A stretch of 40,808 nt of DNA from Defluviicoccus sp. Lineage in GTDB: Bacteria; Pseudomonadota; Alphaproteobacteria; MPNO01. Of this stretch, positions 8,095 through 16,750 are shown one piece after another. The notes beneath the pieces were generated by a model. It was not told where the DNA came from. It worked only from the letters and a program-made list of their open reading frames with translations, and did no database searches. The stretch covers positions 1 through 40,808 of the forward strand of contig JAJEHI010000057.1 of the NCBI GenBank assembly GCA_022823775.1, written 5' to 3'. Both the position numbers and the translations under genes were made by a program. Numbering within the stretch: position 1 is the stretch's first letter; every line of letters begins with the position of its first letter.

Positions 8095-9801
8095 ATGTTT
8101 CCCGAACACGATCTGATTCTTCACGGCGGAAAGGTCGTCACGCTGGACGGGCGTTCGCGGCTGGCGCGCGCCGTCGCGGCTTCGGCGGGGCGGATTTCGG
8201 CGGTAGGCGCCGACGAAGAGGTGCTCGCCGGCCGCGGCCGCGCCACGCGGGTAATCGATCTCGGCGGGCGCACGGTGTGTCCGGGCTTCATCGACACCCA
8301 CGCCCACATGGACCGCGAGGGGCTGAGGGCGCGCGGCGGCTACTCGCTGGCCGGGCGCCACTCGGTGGCGGCGATCGTCGACGCGGTCGCGAGCGCCTGC
8401 GCCCGGACTCCCAAGGGCGAATGGGCGGTCTTCATGCCCATGGGCACGCCCAAGCTCGCCTATATCAGCCGGCCCGACCAGCTCGAGGAGGGCCGGTTTC
8501 CCACCCGCCACGACCTCGACGCGGTCTCGCCGGACAACCCGGTCTATATCCGCGTGCCCTGGGGATGGTGGGTGCACCGCCCGTTCGTCGCCGTCGCCAA
8601 CACGGCGGCGCTCCGGCTTTGCGGCATCGACTGCGACACGCCCGCCCCTTACAACGTCGAAATCCTCACCGACGACGACGGCGAGCCGAACGGCGTCTTC
8701 CTCGACCGCTCCTACGCGTCGGTGATCGAGTACACCCTGATGCGCAAGGCGCCCAGGATCGTCTTCGAGGACCGGGTGGCGGGCTGCCGGCTGGGCGCCG
8801 CCGCCTATGCCGCCGCCGGCACGACCAGCATCTACGAGGGTCACGGGCTGACGCCGGCGATCCTGGAAGCCTATCGCCGGGTGCACGAGGACGGCGACCT
8901 CGTCGTCCGGGCCCATCTGCCGCTCAGCGTGCCGGGCGCCTCGGTCGACGACCGCAGGATGGCCGGGATTCTCGACGAATGGGCGACCCGGCTCTCCGGC
9001 CGCGGCAGCGGCGACGAGATGCTGCGCTTCGAGGGCGTGTGCGTCGACGTCGCCAACGAGCAGGCCGCCGCCATCATCGGCGAGGACTACCCCTACGAGG
9101 CCTGGGCCGGACACTTCTACCACTCGCTGTCGCACGAGCGCTTCGTGGAGGTCGGCGTCCATGCCGCCCGGCTCGGCATCCGGCTGAGCTGCCTGATCTG
9201 TTACGACCTCGAACGCGTGCTCCGGGCCTACGAGGCGATCGACGCGCAGGTTTCGATCCGCGACCGGCGCTGGGTGATGATCCATGTGATCGAGGCGAGC
9301 GCCGACCAGATCCGGCGCATGAAGGAGCTCGGCGTGATCGCGACCGTGACGCCCAATTTCATGTACATGGCCTCCGACCGCTTCAACCTGCACGAGATCG
9401 GCGAGCGCGCCATGCCGATCCGCGCCCTGATCGATGCCGGCGTTCCGGTCGCCCTGTCGTCCGACAACGTGCCCTATTCGATGCTGTGGACCATGTGGGA
9501 GGCGCTCGCCCGCTACGATGCCGATTCCGGCCGCACGCTGGGCGAGAGCGACCTGACCCGGGAAGAGGCCTTGCGCATGATCTGCCAGACCGGCGCCATG
9601 GTGACCTGGGAAGAGGACGCCAAGGGTTCGCTGGAGCCGGGCAGGATGGCCGACATGGTCGTGCTGGACGGAGACCCGCTGAGCTGTGCGGAGGATGCGC
9701 TGAAGGAAATCCGCGTCGAGCGCACCTTCCTCGGCGGCCGCGAGGTTTTCGGCCCCGGCATGGCCGACCCCGGCCCGGTCGACGGCATGGATCCCGGCTA
9801 A
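8095..9801 (+). CDS. Amidohydrolase, YtcJ-like
   Basis: 568-residue metal-dependent hydrolase of the amidohydrolase superfamily (amidohydrolase 3 / YtcJ group). The N-terminal beta-sandwich half is followed by the metal motif FIDTHAHMD with His69 and His71. Further metal or acid positions are seen as His in VMIHVIEA and Asp in ALSSDNVPYS; the C-terminal return to the beta-sandwich is GSLEPGRMADMVVLDGDPL. There is no signal peptide, so it is cytosolic. Families of this type hydrolyse amide, ester or N-formyl bonds of small molecules; the substrate is not predictable. Its TAA stop overlaps the convergent hydratase gene's stop in CTAA. Confidence 0.88.
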   Translation: MFPEHDLILHGGKVVTLDGRSRLARAVAASAGRISAVGADEEVLAGRGRATRVIDLGGRTVCPGFIDTHAHMDREGLRARGGYSLAGRHSVAAIVDAVASACARTPKGEWAVFMPMGTPKLAYISRPDQLEEGRFPTRHDLDAVSPDNPVYIRVPWGWWVHRPFVAVANTAALRLCGIDCDTPAPYNVEILTDDDGEPNGVFLDRSYASVIEYTLMRKAPRIVFEDRVAGCRLGAAAYAAAGTTSIYEGHGLTPAILEAYRRVHEDGDLVVRAHLPLSVPGASVDDRRMAGILDEWATRLSGRGSGDEMLRFEGVCVDVANEQAAAIIGEDYPYEAWAGHFYHSLSHERFVEVGVHAARLGIRLSCLICYDLERVLRAYEAIDAQVSIRDRRWVMIHVIEASADQIRRMKELGVIATVTPNFMYMASDRFNLHEIGERAMPIRALIDAGVPVALSSDNVPYSMLWTMWEALARYDADSGRTLGESDLTREEALRMICQTGAMVTWEEDAKGSLEPGRMADMVVLDGDPLSCAEDALKEIRVERTFLGGREVFGPGMADPGPVDGMDPG

Positions 9802-10604
9802 TCCCCGAAGCGGACCTCCACCTCCCCCAGGGGGCCGAAATCCGCGGTGACGGTGTCGCCCGGCTGGCAGCGGACGATGTCGGTCGCGCTGCCCGTGGTG
9901 ACGACGTGTCCCGCTTCGAGCCCGATCCCCCGGTCGCTCAGGCGGTTGGCAAGCCAGACCAGGGCGTTCCACGGATCGCCGAGGACGTTGCGGCCGGCGC
10001 CTTCGCTCGCCGGGGCGCCGTTGACCCGCACGATCACGGGTTGGGCGGCGAGATCGCGGGCGAGTCCTCCCGCCGCCGCCGGGCCGAGACAGAGCAGGCC
10101 GGCGATGGCGTTGTCGGCGATCAGGTCCGCCGCGGTCATCGAGAGCCAGTCGGCGTAGCGGGAGTCCGGCACCTCGATCGCGGGATGGACGCTCGCCACC
10201 GCCTCGCGCACCTCTTCGCGCGTGTAGGGCGCGGCGCGGGGGGAGAGCGCGCGGCCCATGACGAAGTCGAACTCCGGCTCGACGGTATGGAAATTGACCC
10301 CGCCCGGCGGCACGATGAGGGGACTGTCGCCCACGAAATCCGCGAACAGGCGGCCCGAAAAGGGGGCGTCCACGCCGAAGCGCGCCTGTACGCTGGCATT
10401 GGTGGCGCCGATCTTGTAGCCGGCGACGGCGAGCCCCGCGCTCGCGGCGAGACCGTCCTGCACGGCGTAGGCCTCTTCGACCGTTCCCGGCCGGCAGTCG
10501 GCGGGCAGCGCGTCGATCTGCGCGCCGTTCCGCCAGGCCTCCCACAGCAGCGCCCCGCCCCGCAGGGCCGCCGCCCCGATCTTCGGCTCGCGCCCGCGCG
10601 TCAT
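9798..10604 (-). CDS. 2-keto-4-pentenoate hydratase-like protein
   Basis: 268-residue member of the MhpD/XylJ hydratase-decarboxylase group of the fumarylacetoacetate-hydrolase fold. These enzymes add water to 2-hydroxypenta-2,4-dienoate after meta-cleavage of catechols, or decarboxylate the related oxalocrotonate. Seen features are EEAYAVQDGL near the N-terminus, AGYKIGATN (family lysine), ARFGVDAPFSGRLF, EPEFDFVMGR (metal-binding Glu-x-Glu-like pair) and the C-terminal GDTVTADFGPLGEVEVRF. Its ATG overlaps the stop of the upstream 2-oxoglutarate oxygenase gene by 4 bases (ATGA), so the two are co-translated. It may act on a keto-enoic acid; no extradiol dioxygenase is adjacent, though a LigAB pair lies at 28443-29656. 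Confidence 0.85.
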   Translation of the reverse strand: MTRGREPKIGAAALRGGALLWEAWRNGAQIDALPADCRPGTVEEAYAVQDGLAASAGLAVAGYKIGATNASVQARFGVDAPFSGRLFADFVGDSPLIVPPGGVNFHTVEPEFDFVMGRALSPRAAPYTREEVREAVASVHPAIEVPDSRYADWLSMTAADLIADNAIAGLLCLGPAAAGGLARDLAAQPVIVRVNGAPASEGAGRNVLGDPWNALVWLANRLSDRGIGLEAGHVVTTGSATDIVRCQPGDTVTADFGPLGEVEVRFGD

Positions 10605-11611
10605 GGCGCCGCCGATTGCGCCTCCTCCTCCATCCGGCTGCTGAGCACCTTTTCGAACCGGTAGTCGCCGTAGATCACGGGCGGATACCCGATCGGATTG
10701 CCGGGACCGTGGCAGGTCTCGATACAGCGAATCTCGATATCGTGGCCGGGCTGGTGGAAGAAGGCGATCGAGAGCCGTTCGGCCCGGTCCTCGCCGCGCG
10801 GCGGGTTGACCACCCGATGGAGCGTGGAAACCCAGCGGTCGTTGGTCCAGCGCGCCATCATGTCGCCGATATTGACCACGAAAGCGCCGGGCGGCGGCCG
10901 GACGTCGATCCACTCCCCGTCCGGGGAGAAGGCCTGCAGACCGCCCGGCCTGTCCTCGCCGTAGAGGATGGTGAGCGTTCCGTAGTCGGTATGGGCGCCG
11001 GCGCGGAGCTGGCCCGGCAGCGGCGCCTCCGTCTGGGCCATGTACTTGTTGAAGCGGATATGGCTGATCGAGCGCGCGATCTTGTCGTCGAAAAAACGTT
11101 CGTCGATTCCGAGCGCGATCGCGAAGACGCGCATCAGCTCGTCCCCGATGCCGCTCAGCGCCCGGTAATAGGTCTCGAAGGCCTTCCTCATCCCGGCCGG
11201 CCGTTCCGGCCACAAATTGGGCGAGAAGAAGTCCCTGCCGTGACCCTCGGTGTAGTAGGGCTCGTCCGGCACGTCGAAATCGCCCATGCCGAACATTTCC
11301 TGCAGGTCCGGCGGGGTGTCGTCGCCCAGCGTCGCCGCCAGCTTCTGGTTCGCGGGCGGATCGTAGCCCCTGGTCGCCGCGATGCTGGGCCGCGGCACCC
11401 GCATCTTTTCTTCCAGCGGCAGGGCGAAGAACTCGTATGCGAGGTCGCGCGCGTCGCGGACCACGCGGTCGGGGACGCCGTGACCCACGATGATGAAGAA
11501 ACCGATCGTTTCCAGCGCATCCCCGACCTGTTCGGCGATGCGCCGTTTTCCCGCCGGATCGCCGGCGAGCATCGGCGCGATGTCGATTTGGGGAATGCCG
11601 TTCGATGCCAT
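10601..11611 (-). CDS. Isopenicillin-N-synthase-type 2-oxoglutarate/Fe(II) oxygenase
   Basis: 336-residue non-haem iron oxygenase. The N-terminal DIOX_N region (IPQIDIAPML..ETIGFFIIVGHGVP) is followed by the double-stranded beta-helix with all expected ligands: His207 and Asp209 in AGAHTDYGTLTIL, His265 in STLHRVVNP, and Arg279/Ser281 in RLSIAFF for 2-oxoglutarate. The family includes hydroxylases, demethylases and ring-forming oxidases; plant-like and bacterial members share this layout. The ATG at 11611 with GGAGAGGA upstream is preferred to a GTG seven codons earlier. It is the first gene of a two-gene coupled operon with the hydratase-like protein. Substrate is unknown. Confidence 0.92.
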   Translation of the reverse strand: MASNGIPQIDIAPMLAGDPAGKRRIAEQVGDALETIGFFIIVGHGVPDRVVRDARDLAYEFFALPLEEKMRVPRPSIAATRGYDPPANQKLAATLGDDTPPDLQEMFGMGDFDVPDEPYYTEGHGRDFFSPNLWPERPAGMRKAFETYYRALSGIGDELMRVFAIALGIDERFFDDKIARSISHIRFNKYMAQTEAPLPGQLRAGAHTDYGTLTILYGEDRPGGLQAFSPDGEWIDVRPPPGAFVVNIGDMMARWTNDRWVSTLHRVVNPPRGEDRAERLSIAFFHQPGHDIEIRCIETCHGPGNPIGYPPVIYGDYRFEKVLSSRMEEEAQSAAP

Positions 11612-11702
11612 CGGAATCCTCTCCCGCGTCACCGCCGGGATCGAACCACGGCCGCCCCGGGCGGCGCAAGGGTCGGGCCGGGTCCGCGCCTCCCGAATTC
11701 GC

Positions 11703-11708
11703 TAGACT
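11703..11708 (+). promoter_or_regulatory. Possible -10 element before the MFS gene
   Basis: TAGACT in the context TTCGCTAGACTTGG, 38 bases before the ATG at 11747. The same hexamer occurs ahead of the AhpD-like gene and apt. The -35 region is GC-rich and unconvincing. Confidence 0.33.
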
Positions 11709-11746
11709 TGGACACCGGACCGGACTCCCGAGAGCCATCGTTGCGC

Positions 11747-12931
11747 ATGAAGCTGGACTCAGCCCTTCTCGGCGTCACCCTCACCATGTTGATGGCGTTG
11801 CACGCATCGACGATCGACACGCTGTTTCCCGGGATTCCCGACATCCGTTCGGAGTTCGCGGTCGGCGCCGGCGCGGGACAGCTGTCGATGAGCGCGTTCG
11901 TCTATGCCTTCGCGGCGGTTCAGCTGGTCTACGGGCCCCTGTCCGATCGCTTCGGCCGGCGTTCCGTCCTGCTGTGGTCGATGAGCGTGTTCACGCTCGG
12001 CGCGATACTGGCCGTCTTCGCCGATTCGTTCGAAACGCTCGTCCTGTCCCGCGTCGTCCAGGGGATCGGCGCGGGCGCCGCGCCGGCCGTCGCCCGCGCG
12101 GTGGTCCGCGACATCTACGGCCCGCAGCGCTCCGGGCAGGTGTTCAGCTACATCATGGCCGCGTTCGGCATAATCGCGGTCGCCAACCCGATCGCCGGCG
12201 GCGTCCTCACCGACTGGTTCGGATGGCGCGCGATCTTCGTCTACATGGCGGCCTACGGGGCGATCGTCATCTTTCTCGTCTGGTATCGCCTCGCGGAGAC
12301 GGCGCCGGCGCGGGACGCGGATGGGCCGGGCCGGCGTCTGCTGCCGAACTACGGCGTGCTGTTCACCGACCGGCGCTTCGTCGTCATTACCGTCTGCACG
12401 TGCTGCATCCACGCCGCCATGTTCGGCTGGCTGTCGGGCAGCATCCTCGTCTTCATCGACTCCTGGGGCGCGACGCCAAGCCTCGCGGGGACTTTCATCT
12501 CCGTCTCGCTCGGCGGCTTCATCCTCGGCTCCATCGCGGCGGGGCGTATCTCGAACCGCCTCGACAGCGCGCGGCTGATCGGCCTCGGCCACCTCATCTG
12601 TCTGGTTTCGGCGGCACTCGTCCTCGTGCCCGCCCATGCCGGGGTGCAGTCAGCGCCGTTCGTAATCGCGCCGGTCATCGCGTTCATGTTCGGGGTGGGC
12701 CTGGTGATCCCGCCGGGCTCGGCCGCGGCCATCGCGCCGTTCCCGTCGATGGCGGGCGCGGCGTCGTCCTTTCTGGGGTTCAGCCAGATCACCGCCAGCT
12801 CGACCGTCATATTGGTCAGCGGCTATCTCCATGACGGTACGATGCGGCCGGTCGCGCTGGTGATGACCGTCCTGGCGGGGCTCGGGCTGTCGGTGTTCTT
12901 CGCCGGCTTGCGCCGGCGGCCGGCGCCGTAA
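11747..12931 (+). CDS. MFS drug-type exporter, Bcr/CflA-like
   Basis: 394-residue, 12-helix major facilitator of the DHA1 group (Bcr/CflA family). Seen are the first helix with the STIDTLFPGIPDI stretch, motif A between helices 2 and 3 (GPLSDRFGRRSVLL), the helix-4 segment SRVVQGIGAGAAPAVARAVV typical of Bcr/CflA, and motif C-like GIIAVANPIAGGVL in helix 5. The central loop around residues 185-205 is charged. Members export drugs, sulfonamide-like compounds or dipeptides. It is monocistronic and faces the methyltransferase gene tail to tail across 21 bases. Confidence 0.9.
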   Translation: MKLDSALLGVTLTMLMALHASTIDTLFPGIPDIRSEFAVGAGAGQLSMSAFVYAFAAVQLVYGPLSDRFGRRSVLLWSMSVFTLGAILAVFADSFETLVLSRVVQGIGAGAAPAVARAVVRDIYGPQRSGQVFSYIMAAFGIIAVANPIAGGVLTDWFGWRAIFVYMAAYGAIVIFLVWYRLAETAPARDADGPGRRLLPNYGVLFTDRRFVVITVCTCCIHAAMFGWLSGSILVFIDSWGATPSLAGTFISVSLGGFILGSIAAGRISNRLDSARLIGLGHLICLVSAALVLVPAHAGVQSAPFVIAPVIAFMFGVGLVIPPGSAAAIAPFPSMAGAASSFLGFSQITASSTVILVSGYLHDGTMRPVALVMTVLAGLGLSVFFAGLRRRPAP

Positions 12932-12952
12932 TCCGCCGCTCCCGATCGCGGG

Positions 12953-13594
12953 TTAGCGCTTGCGCCAGACGCTGGCGAGCCAGAACTGTTCGCGGCGCGG
13001 CTTTCCCGGCGGCCGGTAATAGTGATCGAGCTCGACGAAGCCCGCCGCGCGCAGCCGGGCGCGCCATGTCTCGAGATCGAGGAAGCAGCCGAACCGCCCG
13101 CCGACCCAGCCCTCCTCGTTGCCGCCCCTGGGGTTCGAGCTGAACAGCACGCCGCGCGGCTTGAGGGCGGCATGCAATTCGCCGAGCACGCGGGGCAGCT
13201 CCTGGCGCGGCACGTGGAACAGCGATGCGTTGGCGAAAATTCCGTCGAACCGCGCGCGAGGCAGGTCCAGCGCGAGGAAATCCTGGTGCAGCACTTCGCA
13301 ACCCGCCATGCCGCGGGCCATCGCGACGAACGCCGCCGAGCCGTCGAGCCCGACCGGGTCGTGGCCGGCATCGCGGAACGCCACCAGGTCGCGCCCCGGC
13401 CCGCAGCCGAGATCGAGGATCGAATGAGGCGGCTCGCCCTCGATCGCATCGATCAGGGCGGCCCGGTTCTGGCTCACGTCGTGGTGCTTCGTTCCCGCCC
13501 AGTAGTCATCGGCCGATCGGTCGTAATGTCGGATCGTGACGTCGGCGATCTCGCGCAGCGCGTCGTCGTCGTATCGTTCCGGCGGTTCCGTCAT
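12953..13594 (-). CDS. Class I SAM-dependent methyltransferase
   Basis: 213-residue small methyltransferase. The SAM-binding motif I is ILDLGCGPGRDLVAF at about residues 59-73, followed by an acidic end of strand 2 (VGLDGS) and the motif IV region FDGIFANASLFHVPRQELP. The C-terminus has FVELDHYYRPP and a basic tail. The pattern resembles Methyltransf_11/25-type small-molecule or tellurite-resistance-like enzymes. It follows the amidase gene by 13 bases and is probably co-transcribed with it. Substrate is unknown. Confidence 0.9.
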   Translation of the reverse strand: MTEPPERYDDDALREIADVTIRHYDRSADDYWAGTKHHDVSQNRAALIDAIEGEPPHSILDLGCGPGRDLVAFRDAGHDPVGLDGSAAFVAMARGMAGCEVLHQDFLALDLPRARFDGIFANASLFHVPRQELPRVLGELHAALKPRGVLFSSNPRGGNEEGWVGGRFGCFLDLETWRARLRAAGFVELDHYYRPPGKPRREQFWLASVWRKR

Positions 13595-13607
13595 GGGCCT
13601 CGCCGCG

Positions 13608-15035
13608 TCACGCCGGCTGGCCGGTCGCGCACATCGGCGGCGTTCCTATGCGGTCGAGCGGCCGGCCGAGCGCGCGCTCGCAGGCAAGCGCGAGCGCGAG
13701 TCCGGTCTCCTCGTCGCCGCCGCGCGCGACGATGTGCAACCCGACCGGCATTCCCGCATCGTCCAGAGCGACCGGCAGCGTCACCGCGCACATGCCGAGC
13801 AGGCTGGCCGTATTGGTGTTGCGGACCAGCCTCAGGTTTTGCCGGAGATGGTCCCCGGGATCTGAAATTCCGGTCATGACGGGCGGGGTCAGCGGCAGGG
13901 TCGGCCCGACCAGCGCATGAAACCCGTCGAACGAACGGTGCGCGTCCCCGGACAGCTCGGCGAGCCGGTGCGCCCGCTCGAGATGCTCCGAGGCGGTCAG
14001 GGTTTCCATTGCCTCGATACGGATCGCGACCGCCGGGTCGAGGTCGTCGCGGTACGCCGACATTTCGTTGTGGATCAAACGCGCGAAGTTACCGACATGG
14101 AGCCCGCCCCGCATGAATATCTCCGTCGCGGGCTCGAATTGCGGCATCTCGGCCGGCGACAGGCGCAGGCCGGATCTTGCGAGCTCGTCAAGCGCGGCCT
14201 TGACGCCTTCGGCGATGCCGGCGTCGCAGTCCTCGAAGTACCAGTCGCACAGCCCGACACGGAAATCGGCGAGCTCGGCGGTCGAGAGCCGGCGCGTCCA
14301 GGCGAGCGCGTCCTCTTCGACGCCGGGATCGATCGCGGCGAAGCCGATCGACATGTCCGCAACCGAACGCGCGAGCACGCCCGCCGTGTCGAGCGTCGGG
14401 CTCAACGGCACGATGCCTTCGGTCGGCCATCGACCCGCAGTCGGACGGATTCCCGCGGTGCCGGTCATCGAGGCCGGGATTCGCACCGAACCCGCCGTGT
14501 CCGAGCCGATCGCGAGCAGCGCCGATCCCTCCCACAGGCTGACCCCGGCGCCCGAACTCGAGCCGCCGGGCGAGCGATGCGCGGCCGCGTCCCACGGGTT
14601 GCGCGGCGCGCCCCAGTGCGGGTTGGCGCCGAGCCCGCCATAGGCGAACTGGACGGTGTGGGTCTTCCCGCTGATCACCGCGAGCTGGCCGCGAAGCGAC
14701 CGGACTACGGGTCCCTCCCCGCGCCACTTTTCCGGCAGTTCGCGCGGGCAGCCCGAGAAGGTCGGATAGCCGGCAACGCCGAACAGGTCCTTGATCGAGA
14801 CCGGGATGCCCTGCAACGGGCCGAGGTCGTTATGCACGGCGAACGCCGCGTCGGCGAGGCCGGCTTCCCTGCGAACGCGGTCGGCATCGAACGTCTTGTA
14901 TGCGTGGAGCGCCTCGCCGCGGGCCTCATGGTTCGCGACCGCCCATTCGGCGACGGCGGCGGCGCTCAGCCGGCCAGCGCGCAGCGTCTCGACGATCGTT
15001 TCGAGCGACGCGGTTCCGAAATCCGGATCGGCCAT
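13608..15035 (-). CDS. Amidase-signature family hydrolase
   Basis: 475-residue cytosolic amidase of the amidase-signature (GatA/AtzF/fatty-acid amide hydrolase) family. The Ser-cisSer-Lys triad is visible: Lys82 in PVSIKDLFGV, the Gly/Ser-rich loop GGSSSGAGV at 157-165, and the nucleophile Ser183 in GSDTAGSVRIPAS. The remainder follows the family to the C-terminal TLPVALDDAGMPVGLHIVA. No gatB or gatC is adjacent, so it is a stand-alone catabolic amidase rather than a tRNA amidotransferase subunit. The ATG at 15035 is supported by GGAG seven bases upstream; an in-frame ATG 14 codons earlier overlaps the promoter-like TATAAT. Confidence 0.93.
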   Translation of the reverse strand: MADPDFGTASLETIVETLRAGRLSAAAVAEWAVANHEARGEALHAYKTFDADRVRREAGLADAAFAVHNDLGPLQGIPVSIKDLFGVAGYPTFSGCPRELPEKWRGEGPVVRSLRGQLAVISGKTHTVQFAYGGLGANPHWGAPRNPWDAAAHRSPGGSSSGAGVSLWEGSALLAIGSDTAGSVRIPASMTGTAGIRPTAGRWPTEGIVPLSPTLDTAGVLARSVADMSIGFAAIDPGVEEDALAWTRRLSTAELADFRVGLCDWYFEDCDAGIAEGVKAALDELARSGLRLSPAEMPQFEPATEIFMRGGLHVGNFARLIHNEMSAYRDDLDPAVAIRIEAMETLTASEHLERAHRLAELSGDAHRSFDGFHALVGPTLPLTPPVMTGISDPGDHLRQNLRLVRNTNTASLLGMCAVTLPVALDDAGMPVGLHIVARGGDEETGLALALACERALGRPLDRIGTPPMCATGQPA

Positions 15036-15059
15036 GCCGGCTCCATCGATGGAAGGGGC

Positions 15060-15065
15060 ATTATA
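15060..15065 (-). promoter_or_regulatory. Consensus -10 element for the amidase gene
   Basis: TATAAT on the minus strand, in GCATATAATGCC, 24 bases before the amidase ATG at 15035. It is the best -10 match in the window. The region 17 bases further upstream has no clear TTGACA. A start point near 15053 would give a leader of about 18 bases that contains the GGAG ribosome-binding site. Confidence 0.45.
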
Positions 15066-15153
15066 TGCGAAAGTCATCGACCGGCACTTGACAGTATCGG
15101 AGCGGGTCCGGCTTCAAGGGCGCGATCCGCAACCCGGACAGGGGAGGAGACCG

Positions 15154-15753
15154 ATGGGCGTGACCGGAACCGCCGACAAGGCGCCGAGGATGAAGTTCAG
15201 CCATCTCGGGCTGGTCGTCTCCGATCTCGAGGCGATGCAGGATTTCTACACCCGGGTGCTCGGATTCGAGCTGACCGACAAGGGGACGACGGGAAGCGGC
15301 GCCACGATGGCGTTCATGACCCTCGACCCCGAGGAGCATCACCAGGTCTTCCTGGTCGACGGCAAGCCGGACGGGGAGCTTCCCGCCAACCGCTTCATGC
15401 CGGGAACGGGCCCGGTGCTTCACCATCTGTCGTTCCGGCTGGCTTCGCTGAAGGAGTTGCGCCGGATGTTCGACCGGCTCGGCGCGGAATCCGACCGCAA
15501 GATCGACACCGTCACCCATGGCGTGTGCTGGGCGCTTTACACGACGGACCCGGAGGGCAATTCGCTCGAATTTTTCGCCGACACGCCGTGGTACATCGAA
15601 CAGCCCTTCCTGAAGCCGATCGATTTTTCGAAATCCGACGACGTCCTTTTCAGCGAGACCGAAGAGATGTGCCGGGCCGCGCCCGGATTCCGCGCCCACG
15701 CGGACTTCAACGCCGAGCTTGCCCGCCGGGTGCCGGCCTCGTTGAGCGATTGA
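15154..15753 (+). CDS. VOC family metalloenzyme (glyoxalase/extradiol-dioxygenase fold)
   Basis: 199-residue vicinal-oxygen-chelate protein with one pair of beta-alpha-beta-beta-beta modules. Metal ligands expected for the fold are His17 (KFSHLGLVV), His91 (VLHHLSFRL) and Glu139 (GNSLEFFAD). The sequence is closest in style to bacterial glyoxalase/bleomycin-resistance/dioxygenase proteins and 2,3-dihydroxybiphenyl dioxygenase halves, but a single two-module unit is half the size of catechol dioxygenases. The start at 15154 is set by GGGGAGGAG. It overlaps the downstream EamA exporter gene in TTGA and is divergent from the amidase. A detoxifying or aromatic-catabolic role is possible. Confidence 0.85.
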   Translation: MGVTGTADKAPRMKFSHLGLVVSDLEAMQDFYTRVLGFELTDKGTTGSGATMAFMTLDPEEHHQVFLVDGKPDGELPANRFMPGTGPVLHHLSFRLASLKELRRMFDRLGAESDRKIDTVTHGVCWALYTTDPEGNSLEFFADTPWYIEQPFLKPIDFSKSDDVLFSETEEMCRAAPGFRAHADFNAELARRVPASLSD

Positions 15754-16694
15754 AGGCCCGGCTGGAGCTTCTGCTCGCGCCATGGCGCGGGCTGCCGCCC
15801 AACCTGCGCGGCATCCTCTGGATCACGTTCGGCAGCGTCGCGTTCGCGCTTAACGACGTGCTGATCAAGACGCTGGGCCGTTCGATCGATGCCCTGGAGC
15901 TCGCGCTGTTCCGTTATTCGGTCGGCGTGGCGATCCTGTCGCCGCTGTTCTGGCGCGCCGGCATTTCCGGTCTGAAGACCCGGCGGCTGGGTCTGCACGC
16001 GACGAGGCTCGTCATCGCCTCCATCGCCCAGATCGGCACGCTCGTATCGGTGATCAACCTGCCGCTGGCGAGCGCGACCTCGCTATCCTTCTCGCGGATC
16101 GTGTTCACCACGATCGTTGCGATCGTGCTGCTGCGCGAGGCGGTCACGCGTCAGCGCTGGTGGGCGACCGGGTTGGGCTTCGTCGGCGTGATCGTGATGC
16201 TGCGTCCCGGCCCCGAGGGGGTCGACCCCATCGCGGCGGTCGCCGTCGGCGCGGCGATGTCGTTCGCGGTCGCCAACGTGATGATCAGGATGCTTTCCAG
16301 CACCGAGCCGGCGGTCAGGATCCTGTTCTACTACCACATCGGCGGCGTCCTGGTTTTTTCGATCCCCGCGATCCTGGTGTGGCGCTCCCCGGTGGGGTTC
16401 GAGTGGCCGATGGCGGCCGGGATCGGGCTGCTCACGACGCTCGGAATGATCGCGTTCGTCCGGGGCTTCGCGGTCGGCGAGGCGAGCGTGATCGGGCCGA
16501 TGGAGTACACCCGCCTGGTGTATGCGGCGCTCCTGGGCCTCCTGATCTTCGGCGAGATTCCAGATGTCTGGACGATCCTCGGCGCGGCGATCATCGTCGC
16601 CAGCACCACCTATCTCGCCCGTGTCGAAGGGAAGGCGGCGCGCAAGCCGTGCGAGGACCGCGCTTCGTCCCGCCCGCCGGACCGGCATCGTTAG
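15750..16694 (+). CDS. EamA/DMT family exporter
   Basis: 314-residue protein with ten hydrophobic segments in two EamA repeats, the drug/metabolite transporter superfamily. The first repeat starts GILWITFGSVAFALNDVLIKT and includes SLSFSRIVFTTIVAIVLLRE; the second begins DPIAAVAVGAAMSFAVANVMIRM and ends with LLIFGEIPDVWTILGAAIIV. No ATG is available; a TTG at 15750 that overlaps the VOC stop codon (TTGA) gives the right length. Translation is presumably coupled to the VOC gene. The pairing suggests export of a compound modified by the VOC protein. Confidence 0.85.
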   Translation: MKARLELLLAPWRGLPPNLRGILWITFGSVAFALNDVLIKTLGRSIDALELALFRYSVGVAILSPLFWRAGISGLKTRRLGLHATRLVIASIAQIGTLVSVINLPLASATSLSFSRIVFTTIVAIVLLREAVTRQRWWATGLGFVGVIVMLRPGPEGVDPIAAVAVGAAMSFAVANVMIRMLSSTEPAVRILFYYHIGGVLVFSIPAILVWRSPVGFEWPMAAGIGLLTTLGMIAFVRGFAVGEASVIGPMEYTRLVYAALLGLLIFGEIPDVWTILGAAIIVASTTYLARVEGKAARKPCEDRASSRPPDRHR

Positions 16695-16708
16695 GGTGTG
16701 TTCGGGAA

Positions 16709-16736
16709 CCGCGAAGGGACCCGGGACGGGTCGCGG
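16709..16736. terminator. Hairpin in the convergent EamA/rhodanese junction
   Basis: A stem built from CCGCG/CGCGG and ACCCG/CGGGT with a GGA loop and a five-base bulge on one side lies between two convergent stop codons. A separate 12-base perfect palindrome, CCTGACGTCAGG (16744-16755), covers the rhodanese stop codon. There is no U-tract, so a termination role is only plausible from position. Confidence 0.3.
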
Positions 16737-16750
16737 CAAACTGCCTGACG

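Noticed and set aside
8059-10545. 828-codon minus-strand open frame covering the amidohydrolase
   Set aside because: Low-complexity composition and no motif. It runs antisense to the amidohydrolase and out of frame through the hydratase gene, both of which have intact catalytic residues.
13608-15035. GatA subunit of the glutamyl-tRNA amidotransferase
   Set aside because: The family signature is shared, but gatB and gatC are not adjacent and the neighbours are a methyltransferase and a VOC protein, so a stand-alone amidase is more likely.
15088-15093. TTGACA on the plus strand as a -35 for the VOC gene
   Set aside because: The hexamer is perfect but no -10-like sequence lies 16-18 bases downstream (GCTTCA region), so no promoter is claimed.
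13917-15749. Long plus-strand frame ahead of the EamA gene
   Set aside because: Only the last 314 codons resemble a protein family. The earlier part is antisense to the amidase and out of frame with the VOC gene.
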